Below the pieces are notes generated by a model that was given only the letters and a program-made list of their open reading frames with translations, was not told the origin of the DNA and made no database searches. From positions 372,001 through 436,000 of the forward strand of contig NZ_CP014232.1 in NCBI RefSeq assembly GCF_001553935.1: a stretch of 64,000 bases of DNA, written 5' to 3'. Numbering within the stretch: position 1 is the stretch's first letter; every line of letters starts with the position of its first letter. The DNA is from Actinomyces oris (GTDB taxonomy: Bacteria > Actinomycetota > Actinomycetes > Actinomycetales > Actinomycetaceae). The translations under genes were made by a program, and so were the position numbers. Shown here piece after piece: positions 1 through 8,632 of the stretch.

Positions 1-1484
1 ACGGTGGCCAGCTCCATGGGGAGCATCTGGTAGGTGCCGTCGCCCACGATGGAGACCACCTCGGCCTCGGGGCGGGCGAGCTTGACGCCCATGGCGGCGG
101 GCACCTCGTAGCCCATGCAGGAGAAGGCGTACTCCACGTGGTACTGCAGCGGGCTGCGGGCCTGCCACAGGGCCTGGAGGTCACCGGGCATGGAGCCGGC
201 GGCGTTGATGACCACGTCCTCCTCCCCCATGAGCTCGTTGAGGGCGCCGAAGACCTCGGTCTGGGCGGGCAGGGGCCCGTGGTCCAGGTGGTAGCAGCGC
301 TCGGTGGCCTTGAGCCAGGCCTCCTTCTCCGCGGTGATCTCCTCGGAGTAGGCCGCATCGACGCGGTAGTCCGCGAGCGCCTCTGTCAGGGCCGCCAGGG
401 CCTCGCGGGCGTCGGCCACCACCATCTCGGCGCTCTCCTTGGCGGCGTCGAAGGGGGTGACGTTGATGTTCACGAACTTCACGTCGGGGTTCTTGAACTG
501 GGTCTTGGAGGCCGTGGTGAAGTCGGAGTAGCGGGTGCCCACGCCGATGATGAGGTCGGCCTTGTCGGCGATGTGGTTGCCGGAGTCGCAGCCGGTGGAG
601 CCCACGCCGCCCACGGCGCTGGGGTGGTCGAAGTTGATGGCGCCCTTGCCGGCCTGGGTGTCGCCCACCGGGATGCCGGTGGCGGTGGCCAGGGCGCGCA
701 GCTCCTCGCTGGCTCCGGCGTAGATGGTGCCGCCGCCGGCGATGATGAGGGGACGCTTGGCGGCCTTGATGAGGGCGACGGCGCGCTCCAGGGCTGCGGG
801 CTCGGGCACCGGGCGGCGCACGTGCCACACGCGCTTGCGGAACAGCTCCACGGGCCAGTCGAAGACCTCGGCCTGGACGTCCTGGGGCATGGCGATGGTG
901 ACCGCGCCGGTCTCGGCGGGGTCGGTGAGCACGCGCATGGCGCTCAGCAGTGAGGGGATGAGCTGCTCGGGCCGGTTGATGCGGTCGAAGAAGCGCGAGA
1001 CGGGGCGGAAGGCATCATTGACGCTGACGTCCAGGCTAGTGGGGTCCTCCAGCTGCTGGAGGACGGGGTCGGGGACGCGGGTGGCGAACTGGTCGGAGGG
1101 GAAGAGCAGCACCGGAAGGCGGTTGGTGGTGGCCAGGGCGGCCCCGGTGACCATGTTGAGGGAGCCCGGGCCGATGGAGGCCGTGCACATGTAGGTCTGG
1201 AGGCGGTTGGTGGTCTTGGCAAAGGCGGCGGCCGCGTGCACCTGCCCCTGCTCGTTGCGGGGCATGATGTAGGGCATCTCCTGCTCGCCGTCGGCGCGGG
1301 CGATCTCGTTCTGCAGGAGGGCCTGGCCGATGCCGGCCACGTTGCCGTGGCCGAAGATGCCAAACGCCCCGGCGATGAGGCGCTGCTCGACGCCGTCGCG
1401 CTCGGAGTACTGGTTGGACAGGAAACGGATGGTGGCCTGGGCGACCGTCAGGCGGATCGTGCCGGCGTAGGCTTCGTTGCTCAT
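1..1484 (-). CDS. iolD: 3D-trihydroxycyclohexane-1,2-dione hydrolase IolD (partial, C-terminus beyond left edge)
   Basis: Thiamine-diphosphate enzyme of myo-inositol breakdown. It opens the ring of the trihydroxy-dione made by IolE to give 5-deoxy-glucuronate, the substrate of IolB. The minus-strand frame starts at the ATG at 1484 (MSNEAYAGTIRL) and runs open to base 1, giving about 494 codons. The family is about 620-640 residues, so roughly 130-140 C-terminal residues lie outside the window. The N-terminal half shows the ThDP-enzyme PYR domain with GNVAGIGQAL and NEQGQVHAA. The last visible part is the ThDP/Mg motif beginning GDGTYQMLP. It lies 53 bases downstream of iolB in the same direction and is probably the fourth gene of the iolC transcript. 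Family assignment is firm; only the end is unseen. Confidence 0.93.
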   Translation of the reverse strand, partial: MSNEAYAGTIRLTVAQATIRFLSNQYSERDGVEQRLIAGAFGIFGHGNVAGIGQALLQNEIARADGEQEMPYIMPRNEQGQVHAAAAFAKTTNRLQTYMCTASIGPGSLNMVTGAALATTNRLPVLLFPSDQFATRVPDPVLQQLEDPTSLDVSVNDAFRPVSRFFDRINRPEQLIPSLLSAMRVLTDPAETGAVTIAMPQDVQAEVFDWPVELFRKRVWHVRRPVPEPAALERAVALIKAAKRPLIIAGGGTIYAGASEELRALATATGIPVGDTQAGKGAINFDHPSAVGGVGSTGCDSGNHIADKADLIIGVGTRYSDFTTASKTQFKNPDVKFVNINVTPFDAAKESAEMVVADAREALAALTEALADYRVDAAYSEEITAEKEAWLKATERCYHLDHGPLPAQTEVFGALNELMGEEDVVINAAGSMPGDLQALWQARSPLQYHVEYAFSCMGYEVPAAMGVKLARPEAEVVSIVGDGTYQMLPMELAT

Positions 1485-1537
1485 CGTGGTTCTTCTCTGC
1501 TCTTCTCAGGTGGTGGGGCGGTCGAAAGGCGGATCGG

Positions 1538-2452
1538 CTAGTCGTTCATGGGGGTCATGGGCAGGCGCGGGTCGACCTCCTGGTCCTCCCAGGTCTGGCG
1601 CACCCAGGTGTGGTGGGGGTCGTCGGTCATGAGCCACACGGAGTCCTCGGCGGGGCCGGCCATGACGTTGAGGTAGTAGAGGTCGTAGCCGGGGGCGGCC
1701 ACGGAGGGGCCGTGGTAGCCGTAGGGCATGACGACGACGTCGCCGCCGCGCACCTCGGTGCACACGTCGATGTCGTGGCCGGGCGAGGGGTAGATGCGCT
1801 GGAGCGCGAAGCCCTCGGCGTCACCCTCGCCGGCGCGGACCTGGTAGTAGTAGATCTCCTCCAGGACCCGCTCGACCTCGGTGTGCTCGTCGTGCTTGTG
1901 GGGCGGGTAGGAGGACCAGTTGCCTCCGGGGGTCAGGACCTCGCAGGCCAGCAGGTGGGAGGTCTCGACGTCGTTGCCCAGGGCGTAGTTGTTGACCTGG
2001 CGCGAGGAGGGGCCGGCCCCCCGCAGGCCGGTGCCGACCTCGGAGCGCGGGCAGTAGCGCAGCGGCTTGTCGGTGGTGGCCTTGGAGCCGGGAAGGGCGA
2101 TGCGGGCGCCGCCGGCGCTGATGAGGGTCACCTCGGTGTGGCGGGGGACGTAGACGTAGTCGGTGATGTCGGTGAAGACCGACTCGCGCCCGGCCACCTC
2201 GAGGCGCTCGCTGCCGGCCTGGACGGTGCAGCCTCCCGACAGGGGCAGGACGAGGTACTCGTGCTCACCGGCGGGCACGGTCAGGGGCTTCCCAGGAGCG
2301 AGCGCCACCACGCGCAGGGAGGACCACTCCCAGCCGGCCCGCTCCGGGGTGAGGTCCAGCTCGTAGCTGTCGTGGGCGAGCTCTCCGGCGCGGATGACGT
2401 AGTGGGGCTGGTCCGAGGTCTCGGACTGAGCGGTGCGGTCGGTGTGGCCCAT
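1538..2452 (-). CDS. iolB: 5-deoxy-glucuronate isomerase IolB
   Basis: 304-residue cupin protein of the IolB/KduI family. It isomerises 5-deoxy-D-glucuronate to 2-deoxy-5-keto-D-gluconate in the cytoplasm. The metal-binding cupin motif is visible as YPPHKHDEHTEVE near residue 180, followed by EEIYYYQ, and a later conserved stretch MPYGYHGP. Full length for the family. The ATG at 2452 is preceded by an AAGGAG-like ribosome site. It lies between the aldolase-like gene (125 bases upstream) and iolD (53 bases downstream), as expected for the pathway order IolE-IolD-IolB-IolC. Confidence 0.95.
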   Translation of the reverse strand: MGHTDRTAQSETSDQPHYVIRAGELAHDSYELDLTPERAGWEWSSLRVVALAPGKPLTVPAGEHEYLVLPLSGGCTVQAGSERLEVAGRESVFTDITDYVYVPRHTEVTLISAGGARIALPGSKATTDKPLRYCPRSEVGTGLRGAGPSSRQVNNYALGNDVETSHLLACEVLTPGGNWSSYPPHKHDEHTEVERVLEEIYYYQVRAGEGDAEGFALQRIYPSPGHDIDVCTEVRGGDVVVMPYGYHGPSVAAPGYDLYYLNVMAGPAEDSVWLMTDDPHHTWVRQTWEDQEVDPRLPMTPMND

Positions 2453-2577
2453 GGTGGTGCTCCTTCAGCTCCTGGGGGTATTCGTGGGGATTGTCTCGTA
2501 TGGGGTGGCCCGGCCGGGGCCGATTGACGGGGGTTGCAGCGGTTGCGGCGGTTCCGGTGGCGGGACGTGTCAGGTCC

Positions 2578-3492
2578 TCACAGCAGGGCGACGGCGGCGT
2601 CGACGGCGGCCTCGACGTCGTCATTGCCCGGGTAGAGCAGGGAGCGGCCCACGACCAGTCCCCTGACATTGGGAAGCTCCAGGGCCGCCGCCCAGGAGGC
2701 GCGGGTGGCCTCGGGGTCGGTGGAGACCTCGCCGCCCAGGATGAGGCTGGGCAGGGAGGTGGAGGCCATGACGCGCCGCATCGAGACGGGATCGCTGACG
2801 CAGGGCAGCTTGAGCCAGGTGTGCGCCGAGCTGCGCCCCAGCGCCTGGGCGATGCAGATCGAGCGGATGACGGCCTCCTCGCTGAGGTCGTTGACGATCC
2901 GGCCGCCCTCCCACCGCGAGATGAAGGGCTCGATCATGGCATTCAGGCCACGCTCGGACAGGGAGTCGATGGCCTTGGCGCTGGCCTCGAGGGTGGCGGC
3001 ACTGGCGGGGTCGGCGTAGTTGATGCGGGTGAGCATCTTGCCGCCGTCGAGGTGGGAGACCTCGATGCCGTCAGCGTCGTAGGCGCCGAAGCGGTCGTCC
3101 ATCTCGAAGGAGGCCCCCTGGAGGCCGATCCGGTTCATCGAGCCCCACACGAGCTTGCCGTCCAGGGCGCCCAGGAGGGTCAGGTCCTCGATGATCTCGG
3201 CCGTTCCCAGGAACCCGTTGACGCCGGGGCGGGACAGGGCCGTCATGCAGCGCCGCAGGAGGTCCTCGCGGTCGGCCATCGCCAGGGGTCTCTCGCCGGC
3301 CCCCAGGGCCCCGCGGGCCGGGTGGTCGCAGGCGATGACCATGAGGCGCCCGGCCCCAGACAGGTCGGCGCGGGGGCGCTGGGCCAGGGCCCGGCCGATG
3401 CGATCGGGGTCGGTCGCCCGGATCTCGGTGACGGCGTCGATCAGCGGCCGCGGCCCCGAGGCGGAGGCGGCAGGGGTGGATGATGCGTTCAT
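2578..3492 (-). CDS. Cgl0159-type (beta/alpha)8 aldolase-like protein of the inositol cluster
   Basis: 304-residue protein resembling the Cgl0159 family found beside iolC in corynebacteria and other actinobacteria; these are TIM-barrel proteins related to class I aldolases. Conserved-looking stretches are VIACDHPARGALG near residue 52, GTAEIIEDLTLLGALDGK and LVWGSMNRIGLQGASF. It starts 10 bases after the iolC stop, so it is translationally close-coupled to the kinase. No classical iolJ (class II DKGP aldolase) is visible in the window, so this protein is the best candidate to cleave 2-deoxy-5-keto-gluconate 6-phosphate. That role is inferred from context. I cannot name the Schiff-base lysine with confidence. 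Confidence 0.8.
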   Translation of the reverse strand: MNASSTPAASASGPRPLIDAVTEIRATDPDRIGRALAQRPRADLSGAGRLMVIACDHPARGALGAGERPLAMADREDLLRRCMTALSRPGVNGFLGTAEIIEDLTLLGALDGKLVWGSMNRIGLQGASFEMDDRFGAYDADGIEVSHLDGGKMLTRINYADPASAATLEASAKAIDSLSERGLNAMIEPFISRWEGGRIVNDLSEEAVIRSICIAQALGRSSAHTWLKLPCVSDPVSMRRVMASTSLPSLILGGEVSTDPEATRASWAAALELPNVRGLVVGRSLLYPGNDDVEAAVDAAVALL

Positions 3493-3502
3493 CGGGGACT
3501 CC

Positions 3503-4555
3503 TCACAGGTCCGTCAGCCCCGGGGCGACCTCGTCGCGGCGGGCGCGCATGAGCTCGAGCAGCTCGGGCTCGGTGGGCATGGCGGTGGAGCACTCCAGTC
3601 GCGAGGAGACGATCGCTCCTGCGGTGGAGGCGGCGAAGATGGTCTTCTCCAGCGACCAGCCCGAGAGCAGGCCGTGGCAGATGGCCCCTCCGAAAGCGTC
3701 CCCGGCTCCCAGACCGTTCTTCGTCTCCACCGAGGTCACGGGCATCTCCACCCGCTCGGTGCGGGTCTTGGCCAACGTCCCCTCCAGGCCCTGCTTGACA
3801 ATGGCCAGCTCGACGCCGGCCTCCAGGAGGGCGTCGGCCGCCCGCTCGGGGTCGCGCTCGCCGACGGCGACCTCACACTCCTCCCGGTTGCCGATGGCGA
3901 CGGTGACCTTGGGAAGGATCCGAGAGACCTCCCGGTGGGCCGTCTCCTTGTCCTTCCAGAACATAGGGCGGTAGTCGAGGTCGGCGATCGTGAAGCGCCG
4001 CCGGTCTCGGGTGCCCAGGGCCGCGTGGTGGGCCGAGCGCGAGGGCTCCTTGCTCAGGCCGGTCACCGAGATCCAGAAGATCGAGACGTCGCGAATGGCC
4101 TCCAGCGGCAGGTCCTCCCAGGTCAGCTCCAGGTCGGGGGCCGAGGGCTCACGGTAGAAGTAGAGGGGGAAGTCATCCGGAGGGAAGATCTCGCAGAAGG
4201 TGACCGGGGTGTTGTAGGCGGCCTTGGTGACGACGTGGCGGTCGTCGACCCCCAGGCGGCGCATCTCGGTGCGCACGAAGCGCCCGAAGGGGTCGTTTCC
4301 CACGCCGGTGACGACGGCGGAGCGGTGCCCGTAGCGGGCGGCGGCCACCGCCACGTTGGTGGGGCTCCCGCCCAGGAACTTGCCGAAGCTCTCCACGTCC
4401 TCCAGCCCGACGCCGACCTGAAGGGGGTAGATGTCGATGCCGCAGCGCCCGATGGTGAGCACGTCGAGCCGGTCGGCGTCTCCGGCGGCTGCAGGCGAGC
4501 TCTCGGGCGCGACCGCCTCGGTCACCTGGGTCGTTGCCGTCGTTGCTGTCGTCAC
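3503..4555 (-). CDS. iolC: 5-dehydro-2-deoxygluconokinase IolC
   Basis: 350-residue PfkB-family kinase that phosphorylates 2-deoxy-5-keto-gluconate at C6. Signature 1 is GGSPTNVAVAAARYG (residues 62-76). Signature 2 is GLGAGDAFGGAICHG starting at residue 281, with the catalytic base Asp286. The C-terminal ATP-lid region follows. It is the first gene of the minus-strand iolC-aldolase-iolB-iolD run. A GntR-type operator lies 106 bases upstream at 4661-4675. The first about 28 residues (Thr/Ala-rich) are not part of the fold, so a later start is possible, but no better ribosome site decides it. Confidence 0.93.
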   Translation of the reverse strand: MTTATTATTQVTEAVAPESSPAAAGDADRLDVLTIGRCGIDIYPLQVGVGLEDVESFGKFLGGSPTNVAVAAARYGHRSAVVTGVGNDPFGRFVRTEMRRLGVDDRHVVTKAAYNTPVTFCEIFPPDDFPLYFYREPSAPDLELTWEDLPLEAIRDVSIFWISVTGLSKEPSRSAHHAALGTRDRRRFTIADLDYRPMFWKDKETAHREVSRILPKVTVAIGNREECEVAVGERDPERAADALLEAGVELAIVKQGLEGTLAKTRTERVEMPVTSVETKNGLGAGDAFGGAICHGLLSGWSLEKTIFAASTAGAIVSSRLECSTAMPTEPELLELMRARRDEVAPGLTDL

Positions 4556-4660
4556 GGTGATCGCGTCTCCACATCCTTGGGGGCTGCAGGCCTGCGGAAC
4601 GGAGGTCTGCGTCGGGCGTCACTGCGAAGCCTGCCCCACTGGACCGCCCCAGGTCAAGCA

Positions 4661-4675
4661 TTTGTCAGAACATTT
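4661..4675. promoter_or_regulatory. Operator A of the inositol regulon (iolC / gntR intergenic)
   Basis: Imperfect palindrome TTTGTCAGAACATTT between divergent iolC and the GntR gene. It matches the TTGTC-NN-GACA core seen at three other places in the island with one mismatch. Read on the minus strand, it ends 3 bases before a TTGACC -35-like hexamer (forward 4652-4657) facing iolC. No good -10 is seen at 17-19 bases, so the promoter itself is weakly supported. Confidence 0.6.
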
Positions 4676-4783
4676 GGAGGACCGCCTCCCCGCGTAGCAG
4701 CCACAGGATGGCGACAGTGCGTGACATCAGCACACAGCATCCGTATGCTCGAGGCATTATCACGTCTGACACAGGCTCACCTC

Positions 4784-5536
4784 ATGCCCGATTCAACATC
4801 CCCTTTCGCCCTCGACATCACGATCGACCGCGAGTCCAAGACGCCGCTGCACACGCAAATTTCCGAGCCGCTGGCCGCACTCATCCTTGACGGCACCCTG
4901 CCCGCCGGTAGCCGCCTGGAGGACGAGCTCTCAATGGCCAAGCGACTGAAGGTCTCCCGCCCCACGGCGCGCCAGGCCCTTCAGCACCTGGTGGACCGCG
5001 GCCTGGTCAAGCGCCGTCGGGGCGTGGGCACGATCGTCTCCCCCATGCACGTCCACCGCCCGATGCAGCTGACGAGCCTGCTGTCAGACCTGTCCGCGGC
5101 CGGCCACACGACCTCCACGAGCGTGCTGGACTACGTCGAGCACGAGGCCGACGCCGAGGCCGCCGAGCACCTCGAGGTCGAGGAGGGCACCGCCGTCGTG
5201 ACCTGCACCCGCATCCGCTGCGCCGACGGCGAGCCGATCGCAGTGCTGTCCAACCTCATGCCGGCAGCCATCGCCCCCACCCGTGAGGAGCTGGAGGCCG
5301 GAGGCCTCTACGACCTGCTGCGCGCCCAGGACGTCATCCCCACCACAGCCAAGCAGATCATCGGGGCCCGCAATGCCACCGCCCGCGAGGCCGACCTCCT
5401 CCACGAGCGGCGCCGCGCCGCCCTCATGACCGCTACCCGCATCACCTACGACCAGTCGGGCCGCATCATCGAGTACGGGCAGCACATCTACCGGGCCTCG
5501 CGCTACACCTTCGAGACCTCGCTGTTCTCCAGCTAG
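4784..5536 (+). CDS. GntR/HutC-family transcriptional regulator, likely the inositol repressor (IolR-like)
   Basis: 250 residues from the ATG at 4784. The N-terminal winged helix-turn-helix (about residues 15-85) includes SRPTARQALQHLVDRGLV and RRGVGTIV. The C-terminal UTRA effector domain (about 100-245) ends RASRYTFETSLF. It is divergent from iolC and followed by the transaldolase gene, and the same palindrome occurs at four promoters of the island, so it most likely controls them with an inositol intermediate as effector (inference). An upstream in-frame ATG at 4745 would add 13 residues. I chose 4784 because the conserved domain begins soon after it and neither start has a clear ribosome site. 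The frame stays open far upstream, but that part is antisense to iolC and not real. Confidence 0.85.
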   Translation: MPDSTSPFALDITIDRESKTPLHTQISEPLAALILDGTLPAGSRLEDELSMAKRLKVSRPTARQALQHLVDRGLVKRRRGVGTIVSPMHVHRPMQLTSLLSDLSAAGHTTSTSVLDYVEHEADAEAAEHLEVEEGTAVVTCTRIRCADGEPIAVLSNLMPAAIAPTREELEAGGLYDLLRAQDVIPTTAKQIIGARNATAREADLLHERRRAALMTATRITYDQSGRIIEYGQHIYRASRYTFETSLFSS

Positions 5537-5577
5537 CTCTCACCCCAACACAGGAGTCACCACCACTCCCAGGAATC

Positions 5578-5592
5578 TTTGTCCTGACATTT
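5578..5592. promoter_or_regulatory. Operator B of the inositol regulon
   Basis: TTTGTCCTGACATTT, a near-perfect copy of the regulon palindrome. It sits directly upstream of the -35 hexamer of the transaldolase promoter. The geometry matches operator A on the iolC side (operator, 2-3 bases, then TTGAC-type -35). Confidence 0.7.
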
Positions 5593-5594
5593 TA

Positions 5595-5623
5595 TTGACA
5601 GATGCCGTCGAGCACACTTCAAT
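5595..5623 (+). promoter_or_regulatory. Promoter of the transaldolase-iolG unit
   Basis: A consensus -35 TTGACA (5595-5600), a 17-base spacer and a TTCAAT -10 (5618-5623). Operator B ends 2 bases upstream. Predicted transcription starts near 5630, about 60 bases before the transaldolase start codon. Confidence 0.65.
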
Positions 5624-5689
5624 AGAGGCTACCGGACCGCGGCTGCAAGGACGCCTGCGCGGATGAACCCGAAAGAGAGCACAGAACCG

Positions 5690-6766
5690 ATGAGCATCGA
5701 CTACACCCCCGGACCCCTTCTCGACGCCGCCCGCAACACGCCCACCGCCCTGTGGAACGACTCAGCCGACCCCGACGAGCTGCGCCAGTCCATCTCCTTC
5801 GGCGGCGTCGGCGCCACCTGCAACCCCACCATCGCCTACACCTGCATCAACCAGCGCAAGGACGTGTGGCTCCCCCGCATCGCCGAGCTGGCCGAGGAGA
5901 TGCCCGAGGCCACCGAGTCCGAGATCGGCTGGCAGGTCGTGCGCGAGATGAGCATCGAGGCCGCCAAGCTGCTCGAGCCCATCTTCGAGGAGCACAAGGG
6001 CCGCAACGGTCGCCTGTCGATGCAGACCGACCCGCGCCTGGCCCGCAGCGCCAAGGCCCTGGCCGACCAGGCCGAGGAGTTCTCCAACCTGGCCAAGAAC
6101 ATCATCGTCAAGATCCCCGCCACCTCCGTGGGCGTCAAGGCCATCGAGGACGCCACCTACCGGGGCGTATCGGTCAACGTCACCGTCTCCTTCTCCGTGC
6201 CCCAGGCCGTGGCCACCGGTGAGGCCATCGAGCGCGGCCTCAAGCGCCGCGAGGCCGAGGGCAAGGACGTCTCCACCATGGGTCCGGTCGTTACCCTCAT
6301 GGGCGGCCGCCTGGACGACTGGCTCAAGATCGTGGCCAAGCGGGACAAGCTCTTCATCGACCCCGGTCACCTGGAGTGGGGCGGCGTGGCCGCCCTCAAG
6401 CGCGCCTACCAGGAGTTCCAGGCCCGGGGCCTGCGCGCCCGCGTGCTGTCGGCCGCCTTCCGCAACGTGCTGCAGTGGTCCGAGCTGGTCGGCGGCGACC
6501 TGGTTGTCTCCCCGCCCTTCGCCTGGCAGAAGCTCATCAACGACTCCGACTACAAGGTCGTCGAGCGCATCAACGAGCCCGTGGCCCCCGAGATCATGGA
6601 GACGCTCCTGTCGATCCCCGAGTTCGTGCGCGCCTACGAGCCCGACGGCATGACGCCCGAGGAGTTCGACACCTTCGGCGCAACCCGCCGCACCCTGCGC
6701 GGCTTCCTCCAGGCCGACGCCGACCTGGACGCCCTGGTGCGCGACGTCATCATGCCCCAGCCCTGA
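5690..6766 (+). CDS. Transaldolase-family protein of the inositol cluster
   Basis: 358 residues from the ATG at 5690, which has GAAAGAGAG as ribosome site at about 10 bases. An ATG at 5663 would add nine residues. The class I transaldolase fold is supported by the N-terminal LWNDSADPDELRQSI, GATCNPTI, the Schiff-base motif VKIPAT with Lys141, and SVNVTVSFS. Such paralogues occur in actinobacterial inositol loci separate from the pentose-phosphate tal. Its real substrate is unknown; it may move or cleave a C3 unit from a deoxy-keto sugar phosphate (inference). It is followed by iolG after 190 bases that hold a small 7-bp hairpin at 6823-6842 and no gene. It has its own promoter and operator B. 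Confidence 0.85.
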   Translation: MSIDYTPGPLLDAARNTPTALWNDSADPDELRQSISFGGVGATCNPTIAYTCINQRKDVWLPRIAELAEEMPEATESEIGWQVVREMSIEAAKLLEPIFEEHKGRNGRLSMQTDPRLARSAKALADQAEEFSNLAKNIIVKIPATSVGVKAIEDATYRGVSVNVTVSFSVPQAVATGEAIERGLKRREAEGKDVSTMGPVVTLMGGRLDDWLKIVAKRDKLFIDPGHLEWGGVAALKRAYQEFQARGLRARVLSAAFRNVLQWSELVGGDLVVSPPFAWQKLINDSDYKVVERINEPVAPEIMETLLSIPEFVRAYEPDGMTPEEFDTFGATRRTLRGFLQADADLDALVRDVIMPQP

Positions 6767-6956
6767 TCGACTCCAGTCGGGATCCTCCGAGTCCCGGTGG
6801 GGGCCCAGACGACCGCAGCGGCACCCGCCGCACCGGGCGGGTCCACGGCGTGTTCGGTCATGTCCACACGTTCCGCGCCGTCGAACCGCCCACCCCACCA
6901 CTGTCCGCAGTTCAGACACCACCCCACACACCCACTCACACGCAGAAGGAGCAAGG

Positions 6957-7946
6957 ATGCTCTCCATCGCCGTCATCGGTGCCGGCCGCATCGGCCACGT
7001 CCACGCCAAGACCATCGCCGCCCACCCCCAGGCCGAGCTCGCCCTGGTCTGCGACCCCTTCGAGGACGCGGCCGAGAAGCTCGCCGCCACCTACGGCGCC
7101 CGGTCCTGCAAGGACGCCGAGGAGGTCTTCGCCGACCCCGAGATCGACGCCGTCATCGTCGGCTCCCCCACGCCGCTGCACATCCCCCACCTGCTGGCCG
7201 CCGCAAAGGCGGGCAAGGCGGTGCTGTGCGAGAAGCCGATCGCTCTGGACATGAAGGATGTCGAGGCCGCCCAGGCCGAGCTCGATGCCGTCACGGTCCC
7301 CGTCATGTTCGGCTTCAACCGCCGCTTCGATCCCAGCTTCGCCGCCGCCCGCGCCGCGGTCGAGGCCGGCAAGATCGGCGATATCGAGCAGCTGACCATC
7401 ATCAGCCGCGACCCGGCCGCCCCGCCGGCGGAGTACATCAAGGTCTCCGGCGGCATCTTCCGCGACATGACCATCCACGACTTCGACACCGCCCGCTTCT
7501 TCCTGGGCGAGATCGAGGAGGTCTACGCCGCCGGGCAGAACCTCGACCCGGCCCTGAAGGACACCGGCGACTTCGACGCCGCCGTCGTCACCCTCAAGGC
7601 AGCCTCGGGCGCCGTGGCCACGATCATCAACAACCGCCACTGCTCCTCCGGCTACGACCAGCGCCTCGAGGCCTCGGGCCGCGAGGGCGCCCTGTTCGCC
7701 GAGAACATCCGCACCACCACGGTGCGCCTGTCCAACGGCGAGGTCACCGACGCCCAGGAGCCCTACCTCGACTTCTTCCTGGAGCGCTACGCCGACGCCT
7801 ACCGCATCGAGCTGAGCGCCTTCATCGAGGCCGTCGAGGCCGGCACCACGCCTCCCACCGGCATCGGGGACGCCATCGCCGCCCTGCGCCTGGCCGAGGC
7901 CGCCACGGAGTCGGCCCACTCCGGGCAGCCGGTGCGTCTGAGCTGA
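6957..7946 (+). CDS. iolG: myo-inositol 2-dehydrogenase IolG (Gfo/Idh/MocA family)
   Basis: 329 residues; NAD-dependent oxidation of myo-inositol to scyllo-inosose, the first step of the pathway. Rossmann motif AVIGAGRIG (residues 5-13). EKP motif with Lys93. The GGIFRDMTIHDFD stretch gives Asp170 and His174, matching in spacing the Lys-Asp-His triad known for Bacillus IolG. The ribosome site AAGGAG lies just before the ATG. It is the last gene of the transaldolase unit and ends 22 bases before a strong hairpin. The second family member at 11043 is more divergent, so this one is the better iolG. Confidence 0.9.
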   Translation: MLSIAVIGAGRIGHVHAKTIAAHPQAELALVCDPFEDAAEKLAATYGARSCKDAEEVFADPEIDAVIVGSPTPLHIPHLLAAAKAGKAVLCEKPIALDMKDVEAAQAELDAVTVPVMFGFNRRFDPSFAAARAAVEAGKIGDIEQLTIISRDPAAPPAEYIKVSGGIFRDMTIHDFDTARFFLGEIEEVYAAGQNLDPALKDTGDFDAAVVTLKAASGAVATIINNRHCSSGYDQRLEASGREGALFAENIRTTTVRLSNGEVTDAQEPYLDFFLERYADAYRIELSAFIEAVEAGTTPPTGIGDAIAALRLAEAATESAHSGQPVRLS

Positions 7947-7968
7947 GCACCGCCCCCTTTGACGCGCG

Positions 7969-8008
7969 GGTGGGCGTCGTCGAGCATTCCGTCTCGACGA
8001 CGCCCACC
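7969..8008 (+). terminator. Hairpin terminator after iolG
   Basis: Perfect 16-bp stem (7969-7984 with 7993-8008) and an 8-base loop, beginning 22 bases after the iolG stop. No T-tract follows, as is common in high-GC actinobacteria. Confidence 0.75.
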
Positions 8009-8632
8009 GGCGTTCTCAGCGCCTCGTTGCGGCCTGAGCCGAACCACTCCGCTGTGCTGGCCGAGGCTGGCCGGGGCTGGCTCCACTGATCTCAGCCGCT
8101 CGGGTGGCGCCTGACCTGTACTGCACGAGGGGCGAGGACCACTGGAGGAGGGTCGGGTGCACTCCAGGTAGGTGGGGCCTTCGTGCAGTACGCACAACCC
8201 CCGACCAGTGGATCCCGACCCTCGTGGACCAGACAGACTCAGGGCAGGACTCGGGCCGGAGCCGACGCTGAACACGACCTTCGGGCACCTGAGCAGGAGC
8301 CAGGGCCAGGACGGGAAAAGTGAGGCAGACCCCTGGATAAGGGAGCCCAGCCCCGCCACCGTGTCCCCCGCAAAGTCGGTCCCGCCGGCAGCCCGGTGTC
8401 CACAGCGCTGACATTAACGGGCCTGACGTCGAAGCACCCCATAGAAATCGTTGGAATACTGCGGTTTCTCTCCGGCGTGCAGCGCCAGAGCGGGGTTGAT
8501 GTCAGCACCATGGACACTGACGCCCCACCAGCCCCCTTCCCTTCGATCCCGCCGCCGTCAGTTCCAGGGCAAGCAACCCGCCGCACCTCAGAAGTGAGGC
8601 GACAAGACACTCGGTACAGGCCGCGTGCGCGC
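8009..8632. other. Gene-free stretch with several short inverted repeats
   Basis: No convincing gene on either strand. It holds three perfect inverted repeats: an 11-bp pair GTACTGCACGA (8118-8128) with its complement at 8181-8191, a 10-bp pair (8148-8157 with 8214-8223) and a 7-bp pair (8139-8145 with 8205-8211). The centres differ, so they are alternative or interleaved hairpins rather than one stem. 8400-8470 is locally more AT-rich. It could be a decayed mobile element or an RNA; neither is established. Confidence 0.4.

Noticed and set aside
3155..4783. Upstream extension of the GntR frame
   Set aside because: It is antisense to iolC and the aldolase gene; the helix-turn-helix begins soon after the ATG at 4784.
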